Source: Scilla litardierei (taxonomy: Eukaryota > Streptophyta > Magnoliopsida > Asparagales > Asparagaceae). From it: 64,000 nucleotides of DNA. This document shows, piece after piece, positions 11,851 to 24,302 of the stretch (positions are counted from its first letter, which is position 1; each line of letters starts with the position of its first letter). Position numbers and translations under genes: made by a program. The stretch covers positions 108,632,301-108,696,300 of the forward strand of contig CM061135.1 in assembly GCA_030789695.1 (NCBI GenBank), read 5' to 3'. The notes under the pieces were generated by a model, which was given only the letters and a program-made list of their open reading frames with translations, did not search any database and had not been told where the DNA came from.

Positions 11851-12575
11851 CTTGAAGTCTTCTAGGAGTTTCAAACACCATCTTTGATCATCCAATCCAC
11901 TTTCCTTGCTTTCATTGATCTTTAAGTGTCATCCATTGCTAATTGATCTTCATGAAATGCTTAGGCAATGGATTAACTGCAAATAGGAAATTAGTCACAA
12001 GTATTTATGTTTGCTCATCATTAACACCAAGTAAGGAGAAGTCCAATATCCAATAGGATAGTGGCTAAAATTTTAAGATAGTTGGCTATCAAGTGTGATA
12101 GGCAACTACTGCAGAAACCGAAGAGTTCTAGGCAAATTCTCAAGGGATAGAGTTGGCTATCTGTTTTAGATTATCAGCTATTTTCGGATACCTGAGTTTT
12201 TCTTCCTGAAAAAACTTTGAAAATTTTTATTAAAAATTATATACTAATAGAGTATATCTAAATACATTTTAAAAGTATTTTAAAATTATTTTTATGAGTG
12301 TGTAGCTTTATGATAATGGCTTTAACATTCTAAGTTATTAACTTACCATTTACACACTTCTTGAGCTCTTTAACCTTGTTTTCTTGACTTGGGCTATCGA
12401 GTCTTGATCGATCATGGCTTCCAAGTTCTTCATTTGAGATTTTCCATGTATTTGTTTCTTCATGGCTATAAAATAGATCATCATTTCCTATACACACTTG
12501 AAATAAATTGTTAGTACCCATATCATTTGTTAACACCATCAAAACTCCACTGGGGTGGGTCCCTATATCCCAACA
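11851..12575 (-). mobile_element. Partial 3' LTR of copia element G
   Basis: On the minus strand the LTR begins TGTTGGGATATAGGG at 12575, directly after a polypurine tract. Only the first ~715 bp remain; the far end is replaced by H3. It holds 'gttggctatc' motifs like those in the internal part of G at 14632-14752. Confidence 0.6.
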
Positions 12576-12592
12576 CTCTCCTCCCCCCTTTT
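12576..12592 (-). promoter_or_regulatory. Polypurine tract of G
   Basis: On the minus strand the sequence is AAAAGGGGGGAGGAGAG immediately before the 3' LTR, preceded by TGTTGTCATCGTC. The same layout (TTTGTCATCATCAAAAGGGGGGAGAT) occurs before the 3' LTR of E at 58841, so both are SIRE-like copia elements. It primes plus-strand DNA synthesis. Confidence 0.75.
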
Positions 12593-13453
12593 GACGATGA
12601 CAACAAATGATATAAAATTAAAAATCTAATATGAAGACTAAAAATGACTTACGCTCCCCATGCAGAGATGTATGATTGCTATGAAGAAGTTACTCCCCCT
12701 GCATCAAGGCTGGTTAGAGAATAAGCAGAAATATGCACAATTTCATACTATATTCCATTTCAAGTGTGGTTAACTAAACATTGTCAATATGAATTAACTA
12801 TTTTATATGCATTACATCTTCTTACCCTTTGTCACATCAAAACGAGTAATATATAAGATAATATGTGTGACAAAATAAGGTACTTGACACCACGTTTCAA
12901 ATATAGCATATGGAGAGAGACTAATATGTATACAAAATAGATATTCAATAAATGCAAAAAAATGTATATGACATAAAGCATAATTATATTCATACATGAC
13001 ATAGTATATTTCAATATCCCTGCATAATTTTCAATTTAGTATGAATCTCATATAGCATTGAATAACATCCATAGAATCGAATATTGCAAATAAGTATGGA
13101 TAACAATATCATAATAACATTAACCTAACATTAACCATATGACATCCTTACATTGCCAACCAAAATATGTAAGGAGTCCATAAACCATAGAGTCACACAA
13201 AGTCTAAAGCACCATAAAATATTACAAATCAAGTTCCAAAAGTTTCAATCCAATAGCAACTACTAAAGTTTCATTAACACACAAGATATAATTCAACCAC
13301 GAAGAATTTTCTTCTTGATTTTTGCGAGCTCTTTCTGGACATCTTCAATGATGTGGTCAGAAATGTCAAGCCTGTCTAAAATCGCCTGCTTCAGATTGTC
13401 CATCCTCTAGATCAAATCTCCTCAATGATGTTCATCTTTTGGCTCACTTCAAT
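12593..13453 (-). other. Non-coding 3' internal region of G
   Basis: AT-rich with many stops in all frames. The part next to 13453 may be the degraded C-terminus of the upstream ORF. Nothing else is recognisable. Confidence 0.5.
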
Positions 13454-14280
13454 CTACATCGTTTTAAGCCTAGAGAAAACGACTTCTTGAAAAGCAACGG
13501 TGTAGTGAGGAATATCTATAAAGGATGAGGAGGATTGTCCTTGTTCCATTAGTTCAGCTTCAGCTTCTTCTTCTCCTCCTTCTTCATCGGGATTAAGGGT
13601 GTATCTGGAAGGATCCCAATAAAGGCCCATCTTATCAAGTGCTTGTGCGTCGAATCTGGTCATGGATTCTATAAAGTGTGTCTCACTATCAATGTCAATT
13701 CCAGCACTAGTGAATATGAGGGTAAGGTAATGGCCATGATGAAGAGGAGATGAGGAATTTGAGGTGGTTGCACTATGAACTATATTTTCCAAGATAATCT
13801 AAGCCCAGTTGACCTTAAAACTACCAAGCATAGCATACACACACTTAGCCTGATTAATGGAAAGCACGACTTTACTCCTCTCTTTCTGGTTTATGTTGTA
13901 GGAAAGGATGTTAACTAGATATGTGCTATGGGTTGAAGGTCACTTGTGGGCAATGTGGGTTTATATGCTTTGCCAGTCATATATATCACTTTATGAATAT
14001 CGATATCGTTCATGACAATTTCACACAAGAGTGCAACTGAACTAGGGATGCTGAGTCAGAGTCCTAGGCCATGGGTGTCTAGTTCAACAGAAGCATCTAA
14101 AACTTTGGTTGTGAATTTTGGGGTTCCAGAGTTAATGTTGATAACCATGTTGGTGTAGAAGAGGTTTATGAGACTTGGATAACACCTACGTGTACTAGAT
14201 AGCAAAACTAGATTCTTGATGCCATGAAATTCCAAGATCTGATCGATGCCATAACAAACCTCTCTTGGAGAATAGTCCAA
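13454..14280 (-). pseudogene. Transposase_32-like ORF of copia G, broken
   Basis: Minus-strand frames together resemble the 'putative plant transposon protein' domain (PF20167) found in plant LTR elements. The first part has RRCYPSLINLFYTNM followed by a TGA near 14056. A middle part in another frame has KPTLPTSDLQPIAHI with a stop. The last open part (13792-13454) has HHGHYLTLIFTSAGIDI, LDKMGLYWDPSRY and an acidic run (EEGGEEEAEAE). Several stops and frame changes rule out a functional product. The role of this domain in retrotransposons is not established; its place between gag and the 3' LTR, where pol is missing, suggests a non-autonomous element. The domain call is from memory of the family. 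Confidence 0.55.
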
Positions 14281-15153
14281 TTAGCATTCTTAGGCTTATT
14301 ACAGATAGGGAATGATAGTTTCCCTTTCAGAGAGGGCTTGAGATGGTTGAGAGAAGAGGATCCATATCTCTTCTTCTTGGAAATGACTCATATGTGCATG
14401 ATTCCAAAAAACAATACTAAGAAAGATGATGTTTTGAGTGGAATAAGTGTATACCTAGGAGAGGATGATAGCTTCACCAAAAGATCTTCCAAGAGTTCCT
14501 TGAGTCCTTTGAGCAAAATGAGAAGTTTTAGAGGAATTTTGGAGATGGAGGCAAGAGAGTAGAAATGGGGGCAAATGGTGAAATCTTAGGGTTTTACCAT
14601 GTTAAAAACAAATCCACAAACCCTAACCCAGACAGTCGGCTGAAAAGTGCACAACAGTCGATAGTCAGCTATCCAATTTGTGATAGTCGGCTATCGCAGG
14701 GTATGTGTATAGTCTGGGTTCTGTGGTACTCGGATAGTCGGCTATCTGCTTACTCATATTGATTTTAAAGCTCAAAACCATTCAAATTACATCAAACAAA
14801 TTTCTAAATAATCCTAGTCATTCATACTTTATTTTAATAAATCATCCAATTAAGATCAAATAAAAATAATTTATGAAATTTTCTAAATAATAATCTTACA
14901 TATTTTAACCATTGATTCTCTTTGATACGTATGAATGATGAGTTCACAAGAGAAGTCCGTTTGTTAATCCTTTCAGTTTGTGAGTACCTGAAGATAAATC
15001 AAAAAGTTTGGTACCACATTTCATTTGGGTCCGGAGAATTAGACATGATATAAAGATATCATCTTAGTGGAAGCCAAACCCAACAAGGTTTAGTACTTCC
15101 ATCATGCACATATATATAATCTTTGTTGAAATGTACATTACGTATAAATTCAT
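14281..15153 (-). other. Internal region of G without an intact gene
   Basis: The part next to 14280 may be the degraded N-terminus of the Transposase_32-like ORF. The part at 14880-15153 is a decayed continuation of the post-Gag region. No reverse transcriptase, RNase H or integrase motif is visible in any frame, so pol is absent. Confidence 0.5.
14632..14752. repeat. Cluster of GATAGTCGGCTATC-type near-palindromes
   Basis: 'agtcggct', 'cgatagtcagctatcc', 'gatagtcggctatcgc' and 'gatagtcggctatctgc' occur within 120 bp. Related 'gttggctatc' forms lie in the G LTR at about 12075-12170. The unit is nearly self-complementary. Confidence 0.7.
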
Positions 15154-16720
15154 TTACGTACGTGTCCATAATTTTGTTTGTGCCATTTTTAGGTATTTAT
15201 AATTCCTAACATGATTGTCTACATGCTTAGGGTAGGATTGATCAAATCCTAGGCCGGTTTTACTCCCCGAAGGTTTTTGCCTATCAATAAGATCGTCAAG
15301 CATTTGTTTTCCCTTATTGAATTTATCCACGACTTTGTAAAGATCATCATATATTTCTTTCACGGTGGTCAATATCGTGTGTAGTTCATCTACTCTAATT
15401 TTCAATCCATTTACCTCAACCAAAGTGTTTTATTTCTGTTTATCAATTTTTCAGTTTCTTTCTCATTTTCTTCCTTTTTCTTGGTGCATGCCCTAAAGTT
15501 CTTGTCCAATTTATGATATACTCTAATTAACTTTTCATGGATATTTTATAGCTCCTCATATGCACCTTTAACATCAAAATCATTCTCTTCATCACTAGCA
15601 CTACTTAATAGGTCGTCTTCAATATAGTGATGCGGAGAAATAGGAGACGTAGGAGTTCTTACCTTTGAGGACGCCAAGGCCATGAAGAAAATGTGCGCTT
15701 GTTCTTTCCTTTCTTCTACGTCAGACAATGTCGATGATTCATCGGAGCTCGAGACGTTAGTTTGATCAAATGCCACAAACACCTTCTTCTTCGGCTTTTT
15801 GAACTTCTTCTCCTTGCGATTTCTTCTTCGCTCTTTCTCCTTTTCTTTCCCTTTTCCTTGGTCGCGGTTATTTTCCAAGGGGCAGTCTCTTTGAACGTGT
15901 CCTGGATTGTTACATCCAAAACATATGATTTCGTTAGTAAAACAGGATTTTCTTTTGGCATACTTACTTTGGAGGAATATCTTGAAGTCCCTCGATATTA
16001 ATGCAATCTCCTTCTCGGCTCGATCCGAGTAGTCAGACTCGGAGCTCTCTTCAATGGCTTTGACTGCCATGTTCTTCTTCTTCGATTTCTCGTCTATCTT
16101 CTTGTATTCTTTGAGTTCTATCTCATAGGCCATGAGATTTTCCATCACCTTTTCTAGGGTGATCGTCTTCATATTTTTCGCTTCTCAAATGGTGGTGGTC
16201 TTTCCTTTCCAGTCCGGTCCAAGGGATCGTACTATCTTTATAACTTGGTCATACTCAGGAATATTTTTCCCTAAACCTATAAGCTCATTGGTAATGTTAG
16301 TGAATTGAGTATTAACTTCGCTAATACTCTCGCCTTTTCCATTTTAAAGCTTTCAAATTTAGAATATAATACATTAATCTTAGATTCCTTTACATTTTCC
16401 ATACCCTTGTGGCTTACCTCAAGTGTGTGCCAGATCTGGTGTGTTGTCTCATATTGAGACACTCTATTGGACTCTGCACATGTAAGAGCACAAAATAAAG
16501 CATTCATTTCTTTAGCATTGACGTTACCTTTCTTATTTTCTTCTGCTGACCAGTTGTCGGTTTCTACCTCGGCATGAGGTGTATATTTGTTTTTCGTAAT
16601 AGTCAATGCATCAAGTCCACAGATTGGAATTCGAATGTTCCAGCTTGCGTAATTTTTTCCATTGAATATAGGTGGTAGTATGGTGTTGAGTCCCTCTGAG
16701 TGGTGTGAGGTTAATGTCAT
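15154..16720 (-). pseudogene. Copia Gag of element G, broken
   Basis: This is a capsid and nucleocapsid protein of a SIRE-like copia element. The likely start is MTLTSHHSEG (16720), just inside the primer site. N-terminal motifs are PPIFNGKNYASWNIRI and ETTHQIWHTLEVSHKG, typical of UBN2/copia Gag. A frame change at about 16338 splits KMEKG.. from ESISEVNTQFTNI, and a TGA lies at about 16185. The second open part (16172-15546) has the zinc knuckle CFGCNNPGHVQRDC, then a Lys/Arg-rich tail. A coiled-coil-like post-Gag part (15423-15154, VNGLKIRVDELHTILTTV) is typical of this lineage. No pol follows. It is a dead gag-only remnant. Confidence 0.8.
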
Positions 16721-16728
16721 TGCCTTAG

Positions 16729-16744
16729 CCTTGCTATGATACCA
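16729..16744 (-). promoter_or_regulatory. Primer-binding site of G
   Basis: On the minus strand, TGGTATCATAGCAAGG is one substitution from the copia consensus TGGTATCAGAGC. It sets the 5' LTR end at 16746. Confidence 0.8.
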
Positions 16745-16745
16745 G

Positions 16746-17571
16746 TGTGGGATCCGATGGATGGCAGACAATAGTAGAAGGGGTGTTGAATAGTGTTGTG
16801 AGTAAAGTAATAAAATATTCGCGTAAAGTAAACCCTTCTAAAAGTTGCCTAAGTCTAAAATGAGATTTACCTCAATTTGTACTTAATCAATGAATTAATT
16901 GAGCTTGTAAAGAAATAAATTAGATGATCATAGTGGAAATAGAAATTACAAGCATTGAATAAATATATAAGAGACAAATAGTGTCACATCGCTAATACCA
17001 TGATTTTACCCTAGTTTAGCCTAACCTTGGTCTACGTCCAGCAACCGGTCCACTAGCTCTCAAACCCGAGAGCAACCTTGCCTCAATTCAACGAAGAGGA
17101 CTTATACAAGTACCTAGCTCCACTTGCTAGGAATTTCCAATCCCCTACTTTACAACTCAACTTGAATTTCCAAAACAAAATTACAACACTTCCCTTACAC
17201 ACGGGAGAACAACTTACCAAACCTTCTTCAAAGGCTTTACAAACCTTTTGTAGATTGAGTACAACACCCTTGATTCCTATAGCCAATGAATATGAAGCAT
17301 AGTGTGTCTATATAAAAATCAAATCTTTTGATCAAGATAAATATTGAAAATAAACACAAGTAGATCAAAAGAAAAACTTGAAATTTAAACTCAAAATAAA
17401 AGCTTTGAGCTTTGGAGATCAAATTCAAGCTTGAGTAAGGCCAGCGAAAATAGAAAAATATCAGAAAATTAAGCACAAAGATATTTAAAACAATGGCTAA
17501 AGAAGAACTCAAAAAATGAGAGCTTTTGAGAATTTGAGGTTGAATAATACTAGAGAAATGCTTTATATTTC
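16746..17571 (-). mobile_element. Partial 5' LTR of copia G
   Basis: It holds the last ~826 bp of the LTR, ending (minus strand) ...CGGATCCCACA next to the primer site. At 17571 it is cut by the LTR of gypsy F, and the rest should lie right of the nest, outside the window. Several ORFs here are AT-rich and unconvincing. Confidence 0.65.
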
Positions 17572-18312
17572 TGTTAGTGCATAAGTATGGATCATGCTAG
17601 AGTATCCACATAACCGACCCATTTGGCACCCACAACCTGGTACACGTCGCTCAGAGCGGAGTATTTCTGAGTCAAGCGAACGGCTCGTTCGACTGTTAGG
17701 CTTACACTGATATTCGGGGGAAGTTTGTAGGACTGAATAAATGGGCAGCCATTATCTCGAATCCCGAGAAGATCGCGCCCAAATCAATGAAAGGACGGTT
17801 ACATACAATCAATAGGGAGTTGCCTATTAATACCCGAAGGGATAAAGGTAAATGGGTTCCAATTCTCAAGGTACGAGATATAAGACATATACTCTACTCA
17901 TTCAACTAATATTTCATATATTATAGAGCTTGCGATGCCAGATCTGAGACGAACCTTCGTGGGTCGATTTCAGCTGCTCCAAGCTCCCTCTCATCCTTAA
18001 GTTCCCATACTAACTTAAGCATTGGAGGGGATTTGGGTCGGGACCCAGATTCGACCCCCCCAAACGTGTCTTTGTGGTGTAGATCGAAGAGTCGCCATCT
18101 TCCGCGATGGTCGCTTCTGAGTTTCCCAACCTTGAGCGATCGACGTATAAACTGTCCGAGGGTTAATCGAGTACTTCATCCCAACCAACTTCCATCATCT
18201 AACCCCAGTTCTACCAACCTAGGGTCCTACCTCAATCGCTGACGAGGATCCGACTCAGTACGAAGGATCTACGTCAGCTTGACAACTGTCTCGGTCATTT
18301 TTGGCCTTAACA
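17572..18312 (+). mobile_element. 5' LTR of gypsy element F
   Basis: The block starts TGTTAGTGCATAAG and ends ...GGCCTTAACA, giving TG...CA ends and 741 bp. It is followed three bases later by a Tat-type primer site. The 5 bp before it are atttc, but the partner lies outside the window. It breaks the LTR of G. Confidence 0.65.
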
Positions 18313-18315
18313 GTT

Positions 18316-18333
18316 TGGCACCGTCTGTAGGAA
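18316..18333 (+). promoter_or_regulatory. Primer-binding site of F
   Basis: TGGCACCGTCTGTAGGAA differs at two positions from TGGCGCCGTCTGTGGGAA in element D. It places F in the same broad Tat group. Confidence 0.7.
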
Positions 18334-18366
18334 ACCACGAGTTGACATCCTGATCGATGAAATACC

Positions 18367-20128
18367 TTGACCATATCGACTCACCCATCAACATCCTCCG
18401 GGGATGCCTTGATACCTCCCAGCGTCAGCCTCATCAACATGATAATGGGATGTCCTTTGCACCCTGAGCTGTCAACCTCGTTCCAAAGCTCCTACGTCGA
18501 AAGGTTGATGACAATATCTGTGGGGCGAAAGTGCCCTAGAGATTCTATGCCTACTATCTCCTTTTCGGATGAAGATCTAGAAGGTGTGGAACTGTCGCAT
18601 GATGATGTTGTCGTCATCACAGCCACCATTAATGAGATTACCATAAAGAGGTTACTTATCGACACCAGAAGCTTGTATGATATACTCTTCTTCACCACAT
18701 TGGAGAGAATGAGGTTGTCCTCCGTAGAGTTGACGCCTTGTTCGGGGCCCATAGTGGGATTCACCGAACACTCCGCCCCAATAGCAGGCATCATCACCCT
18801 ATTGATGACACTCGACATGTATTCGCGACAAATCACTCGCCTAACCAGTTGGTGAAGATCAACTCGTCGTACAACGGGATCATTAGGAGACCACTACTAA
18901 ACGCTATAGAAACGATGGTCTCAACTCGCCTAACCAGCAAATCGTCAACTTTCCATCAAATGATTAAATTCACTGAATGCTTTGAGAAAGGCTGTGTAGG
19001 CAGACCCAGTCGATCCCAAAGGTAAACATCGATAGCCTGCAGCAGTCAAAGAAACAGAGAACATTCGGATCTTCGAAGAAGAGGGCAAACATGTCTCTGT
19101 TGGATCAATGCTCCCTTTGGACCTAAGGGAACAGTTGATTGCTCTCTTGAGAGAGCATGCAAATGTTTTCGCCTGGTCTCCGAAGGATATGCCTGGCATC
19201 GACCCCGAGGTGATATACCACAAGCTGGATGTTGACTCGACTTCTAGGCCCACGAAGCAAAAGAAGAGAAAAATGGGAGGAGAAAAGATGAAAGCTGCAA
19301 TCAAGGAAGTAGATTGACTTCTGGAAGCAGGCTTCATTCAGGAAGTCAAAAATCCTGATTGGGTCTCGAATGTCGTAATAGTGAAGAAGGCGAATGGTAA
19401 ATGTCGAATGTGTATCGAATTTATCGATCTCAACAAAGTGTGCCCAAATGATAGTTACCCCCTGCCCCGAATCGACCATCTGGTCGATAGCGCTTCGGGC
19501 TACAAACTCCTCAGCTTCATGGATGCATTCTTAGGATATAACTAGATCCAGATGGCACTGAAGGATGAAGAGAATACTTCTTTCATCACTGATCGAGGCA
19601 TTTTCTGTTACACCAATATGCCATTTGGTTTTAAGAATGCGGGGCCACGTACCAATGCATGATGAACAGAGTTTTCGAGGCTCAAATCAGGCAAAACCTA
19701 GAAGTCTACGTTGACGACATGCTGGTCAAGTTGAAGAAGCCGTCAGATCACATCGCGGATCTCCGAGAGATATTCACACAGATCCGACGATACAACCTCC
19801 GGCTGAACCCTGCCAATGCACTTTTGGGGTGCGGTCAGGGAAGTTTCTCGGTCATGCTGACGAATCAAGTGATCGAGGCAAACCCCGACAAGATCACGAT
19901 GATCATAACGATGAAGAAGCCTTCGACCATCAGAGAACTCTAAAGGCTGAATGGAGGAAATAGCTGCTTTGGGCCGATTCTTGTCTAAGTCAGCCGAGAG
20001 ATCATTGCCTTTCTTCAAAGTGTTGAGAATGGCGATAGCCTCTGCATTGAATGGCAAGAGGGTCATCGAGTGGGCTCGGACTGTAAGAAAGCCTTCTCCG
20101 ATTTAAAGGAGTACCTTCGCAGCCCTCC
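18367..20128 (+). pseudogene. Tat-type gypsy protease-reverse transcriptase, degenerate, gag-less
   Basis: This is the N-terminal half of a Ty3/gypsy polyprotein. TISFSDEDLEGVELSHDD is the usual lead-in to protease, and the active site reads LLIDTRSLYDILF, so the catalytic DTG is DTR. A frame change near 18840 leads to YNGIIRRPLLNA. Reverse transcriptase motifs follow: NVFAWSPKDMPGIDP, a TGA at about 19315, VNVVIVKKANGKCRMC-like, LNKVCPNDSYPLPRID, SFMDAFLGYN then TAG, MPFGFKNAG, a further frame change near 19645, and LEVYVDDMLVK. Translation stops again near 19942. The element is cut at 20128 by E. Only about 330 bp separate primer site and protease, so no gag was present. Inactive. Confidence 0.85.
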
Positions 20129-22335
20129 TGTTGAAAGCAATGATCTAGGATCTCTAGTTTGATGACAAACGTGTACGAAGCTTTTAACGTGTGTACTAAG
20201 TGCGTTTCAGGAATGGTAAAGCGATACATCTTCATTTGATGACTTAGTCAAAGTGGTGGAGAAAATGCTAATCATATAGCAATTTGGAAGAGAGAGGAAG
20301 TGCTATTTACATAGCAATGTGACTTGGTCAAAATGGAGTCATATCTAAAATGAGATAAGACCAAATCCTATACAAACTCAAACTCCTATTCTAAGTGAAA
20401 TTCAAATTTCAATTCCTTGATACTAGGGATTCTCTCATGCCAACCAAGTCCTTGCCTTTGGAGCCTCCCCTTAGCCCTATGCTCCTGTATAAACCATATC
20501 ACCAAACTAGGGTTTTAATTGCTGAATACAACATTACATGTCGACCAAAAATCCTTAGAAGAATAGCCTACAAGCCATTGTCCTCCATCTTGCAAAAAAC
20601 CTACCTTTTCATCATACAACCGCAATTTAATTAGCCTGTACAAAATTTCCAAAGCACAAAAAACCAGAGTCAGCAATATCCCAACTCCAAGTGATAAGAA
20701 CGACCCAACATCATCTTCATCATAGCCTTACGCAAGCCAAACCCATGACAACCATCATCTTGCTGTGCGCAATACAAGCCAAAGCCCATCACGTTGCAGC
20801 CGTAGAGCTCCTTGGCACTGCCAGGTGCTTCATCATACCGAATGTCATCAACAAGCTCTTGCTACCATGGAGATCGAAGACCTATTGCTGCCTTTCCCTT
20901 GTGCTGTCGTTGAAGAGCTTTGTTATGGGTTCTTGTCGTCGTCGAAAAGTTCTAGTTGCTGTCGAGCCATCTTCGAAGGTGCTGCCGTCCAAGAGCTCCG
21001 CCATCGTCGAAGACACGCCCCCTGCTGCCGGTAATACATTCATTAAGCTGTAAATAACTCCTACCAAGGAGTGGTCGCTGCCTTGTTTCAATCGACGAAG
21101 CCATCAGCTCGCCACCTCCTGTCGTTTTCCATTGCTGCACCATCCTAGTTGCAAACCCACATCACATCCTCACCAACTTATCATGCCACCGTAAAGAACG
21201 TCGAGACACCCTACTAGCCGCAGCCTTCATCCCCTCACGTCGACGAGATACTTGCTACCGAGGAGAGGGTTTATCACCGTACGTCAGAGTTACCGTCAAC
21301 ATCCCCTGCTGCTGTGGACTTTATAGCTGTTGTCACCCACATCATCTTCAAGGCTCTGATCATCTAGCTACCAAGCTCTTCCTTGTCGCCCTCGAAGTCG
21401 AGTTCCCATCGCCCTACTTCCTCCATGCCTCCAAGAACATTGCCACTGCCGTGAGGAATACCAGCAGCGTCGACAACCAGTTCGATGCTGTGATCCTCTC
21501 TTTAACATATGATCATCGTGTTGAAGCCACCAGAGGAAGAAGCTCGCAGTTGCCACTCTCCATTGCCTTCCTCCGTGTGAAGCTAAGTTCCACTTCAAGT
21601 CGCCATCGGAGCGCTCCCATCCAGTTATCGTGAAGTCCAGGCCAGAGAAAACTTCTCTTTTCGGGCTGGGAACGAAAAGAAATAAGTTGACGTGGAAAAT
21701 TAAGGAGCTGCTTTGTGCACAGATCAACTCATATTTGGTTTATACTGGAATTGCTATACACACAGACCAGTTTCTCTTCAAGTTTCATCTAGCCTAATCT
21801 TGAGATCAAGGAGTCAAATTTAGACACTGTTTGCTCTAGACTGAAGCTGACACCATGCTGAACGACAGAGACGACACAACCTCACAATCTGAGCGTTTCT
21901 GAACCTTTTACTTTACCATTATATTTGTGATTGTGTGTAGATCATTGTAAAGGAAACTTTACCACTTTTGTGTTCTTTTGGGACTTGTTTAGTCTGGGAC
22001 TAGACAAGAGTGTCTTGACAAGTTGGACTTGTCAAGATAGAGCATTTACTAGGTTGATAGTGTTCTGCACTTGGGGAGTGTGGTACGTTCTAGGTTGGGG
22101 GCAGGGAGCTCAGGACCCATTGTAGTTGTACAAAAGGAACATATTAATGTTAGTATTTTCTTGGGGGCTGGAGTAGGTCGTGGGACGACCGAACCAGGGT
22201 ATATCTGTGCGTATTCTGTGATTGCTTCATATTTACCCTGCTTGTGATTATTAACTGCGTGTGATTTCTCGTGGGTTGCACGAGAATTTTTATAAGCCTA
22301 TTCAACCCCCTTTAGGCTTAGATCCAGATCCAACA
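20129..22335 (+). repeat. 5' LTR of E
   Basis: 2207 bp, TGTTGAAAGC...GATCCAACA, followed by the primer site. Short ORFs at 20691-21053 and on the minus strand 21368-21727 lie within this LTR. Homologous ORFs recur in the 3' LTR but shift frame, so I treat them as untranslated LTR sequence. Confidence 0.8.
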
Positions 22336-22338
22336 AGC

Positions 22339-22350
22339 TGTATCAAAGCC
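22339..22350 (+). promoter_or_regulatory. Primer-binding site of E (degenerate)
   Basis: TGTATCAAAGCC compares with TGGTATCAGAGCC, the Met-tRNA copia site, four bases after the LTR end. Confidence 0.65.
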
Positions 22351-22429
22351 AGTTTATTAGGATCTAGCCTAGGATTGACCATGAACCCCATTGATAGTGC
22401 TTTTCTGAGGGTCAGTCCATATCTCGTCC

Positions 22430-24302
22430 CTCTTGATTTAATGGTGTAGATTATACATATTGGAAAAATAGAATGAGAATCTACCTTATATCTGTTGATT
22501 ATAAAGCTTGTCAAATTGTTGAAAAAGGCTATAAGCCACATGTCATTAAAGTTGGAGATGTTGATATGCTTAAACCTGATGATAAATGGGATGACAATGA
22601 TTGGTTACTTTATGCTCTTAATTCTAAAGCAATGAATGCGCTTATTTGTTCATTAGATAAATCTGAATTCAATCGCATCTAACATTGTCTAACTACGTAG
22701 GAAATATGGCATACATTGGAGGTGACATATGAGGAAACGTCATAGGTGAAGGAGTCTAGGCTTGCACTTCTGAGCACAGAGTACAAGCGCTTTCACATGA
22801 AACCATCAGAGTCCATATCAGAGATGTTTGCGAGGTTCACCAACATCGTCTACAAGTCTAGATCGCTCGGTAAGCCATATTCTAGCATTGAACAGGTGAG
22901 AAAATTATTAAGAGCACTGCCAAGCTCCTTCAGGCCTAAAGTCACTGCCATCCAAGAAGCGAAAGATCTATCACAGATGAGGGTGGAGGACTTGATAGGC
23001 AACCTAATGTCTCATGAGTTTGAGTTGCTGAACATTGAAGAAAGAGAGAAACCTGAAGTAAAAGAAAAAGCTCCAAAACCACTAGCTGTTTAAGATAGTG
23101 AGGATGACAGCGATGAGGAGGAGCATGCCCTTATGGTAAGAGGATTCAGCAGATACATCAAGACAAAGCAAGGAAGAGCTGAGATGGCGGAAAGGTTTAA
23201 TCGCTCCAATAAATATAATCCTGCTAGAAATACTTCTGAACAGAATACTATTAATGATAAAGTTGAATGTTTTAAATGCAGGAGAAAGGGACATTATACG
23301 AGGAATTGCCCACAAGAGACGGCTCAGGTTGCAAAAGAGAAAGGAAAAGCCAAAGTGCTAACGTGGGACATGGACAGCAAAGCCGAGGATGAGGATGAGG
23401 AGATTGTAGCCCACTCCCCCTCTGCTTAATGGCAAAGAACGATGAGGTAATATCTTATACTAAAGCAGAGATCTTTAAGAAAATGCAAGAAGAAATTGAT
23501 GCGCTAGATAATACTTATACTAAAGCAGAGATCTTTAAGAAAATACAAGAAGAAATTGATGCGCTAGATAATACTGTTGAATGCATTAGAAATTCTTGGT
23601 TTGAATTGCAAAAAGAAAATTGCGACATGTTTGAAGAATCTAAAAATTTAAAAGAGGAACTTGTTGCATGCAAATCAACCATTGACTTGTTAAAAAAGCA
23701 AAAATCTAGCTCATATGAAAAAGCTACTTGTCGTTTTGTCCTTCCTTATTAGATACTATTAGCATGCTTAAGCAAGATTTAATTAAGCTTGAAACTAAAA
23801 AGGATTATATGATTAGAGAGCTTAATGAAAAATTATGAATGCTAAGTAACGAGCTTAAAAGAAAAATGGTTGAATTTGAAAAGAAGGAAGAGGAAAACAA
23901 GAAAGCTTTTATAAGTAAATGTACTTTGCTTGTGAATGAGAATGCATTGTTGAAATCCAAAGTTTCTACTCTTGAATTGTCCATTAAGAAATTTCCATAG
24001 GAAAACAATCTTTAGATATCATTCTTGGAAATCAAATATATGACAATAATAGACGTGGACTTGGATTTGGTTTGAAAAATGTTGAAAAGCCTAAATTTAA
24101 GAAAATTCACAATGTGCCTGCTATTATTAAAAATATGCTTGCAAAGTGCTTTACTTGTGACAGCGTTGGTCACAAATCCTATTATTGTAAGTTTAGGAAC
24201 ACAAACATAAAGTTTAAACAAGTATGGGTTCCTAAAACTTTGACGACTAACACTAGTGGGCCTTGTTGGATTCCAAGGTCACACATGACACCTTTCATGT
24301 AG
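22430..24302 (+). pseudogene. Copia (SIRE-like) Gag of element E, broken
   Basis: In one frame (22443-23428) the Gag reads FNGVDYTYWKNRMRIYL, EIWHTLEVTYEE, SISEMFARFTNIVYKSRSLGK and LIGNLMSHEFELLN, and then the zinc knuckle CFKCRRKGHYTRNC (about 23268-23309). Stops fall at 22680, 22698, 22740 and 23091. A second frame (23429-23752) is a Lys/Glu-rich coiled coil with a 60-bp tandem duplication. A third part (24072-24302) has the second knuckle-like motif CFTCDSVGHKSYYC and KQVWVPK, typical of SIRE elements just before protease. No protease, integrase or RT follows. The gene is dead and the element lacks pol. Confidence 0.85.
23455..23574 (+). repeat. 60-bp in-frame tandem duplication in Gag coiled coil
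   Basis: Two 60-bp units differ by a single visible base (atgcaag / atacaag). Each encodes YTKAEIFKKMQEEIDALDNT or its Ile variant. Confidence 0.9.

Noticed and set aside
14224..14562. 112-codon plus-strand ORF
   Set aside because: It is antisense to the decayed Transposase_32-like ORF of G and shows no domain of its own.
18033..18242. 69-codon ORF before the pol of F
   Set aside because: It lies inside the 5' LTR of F and has no Gag motif.
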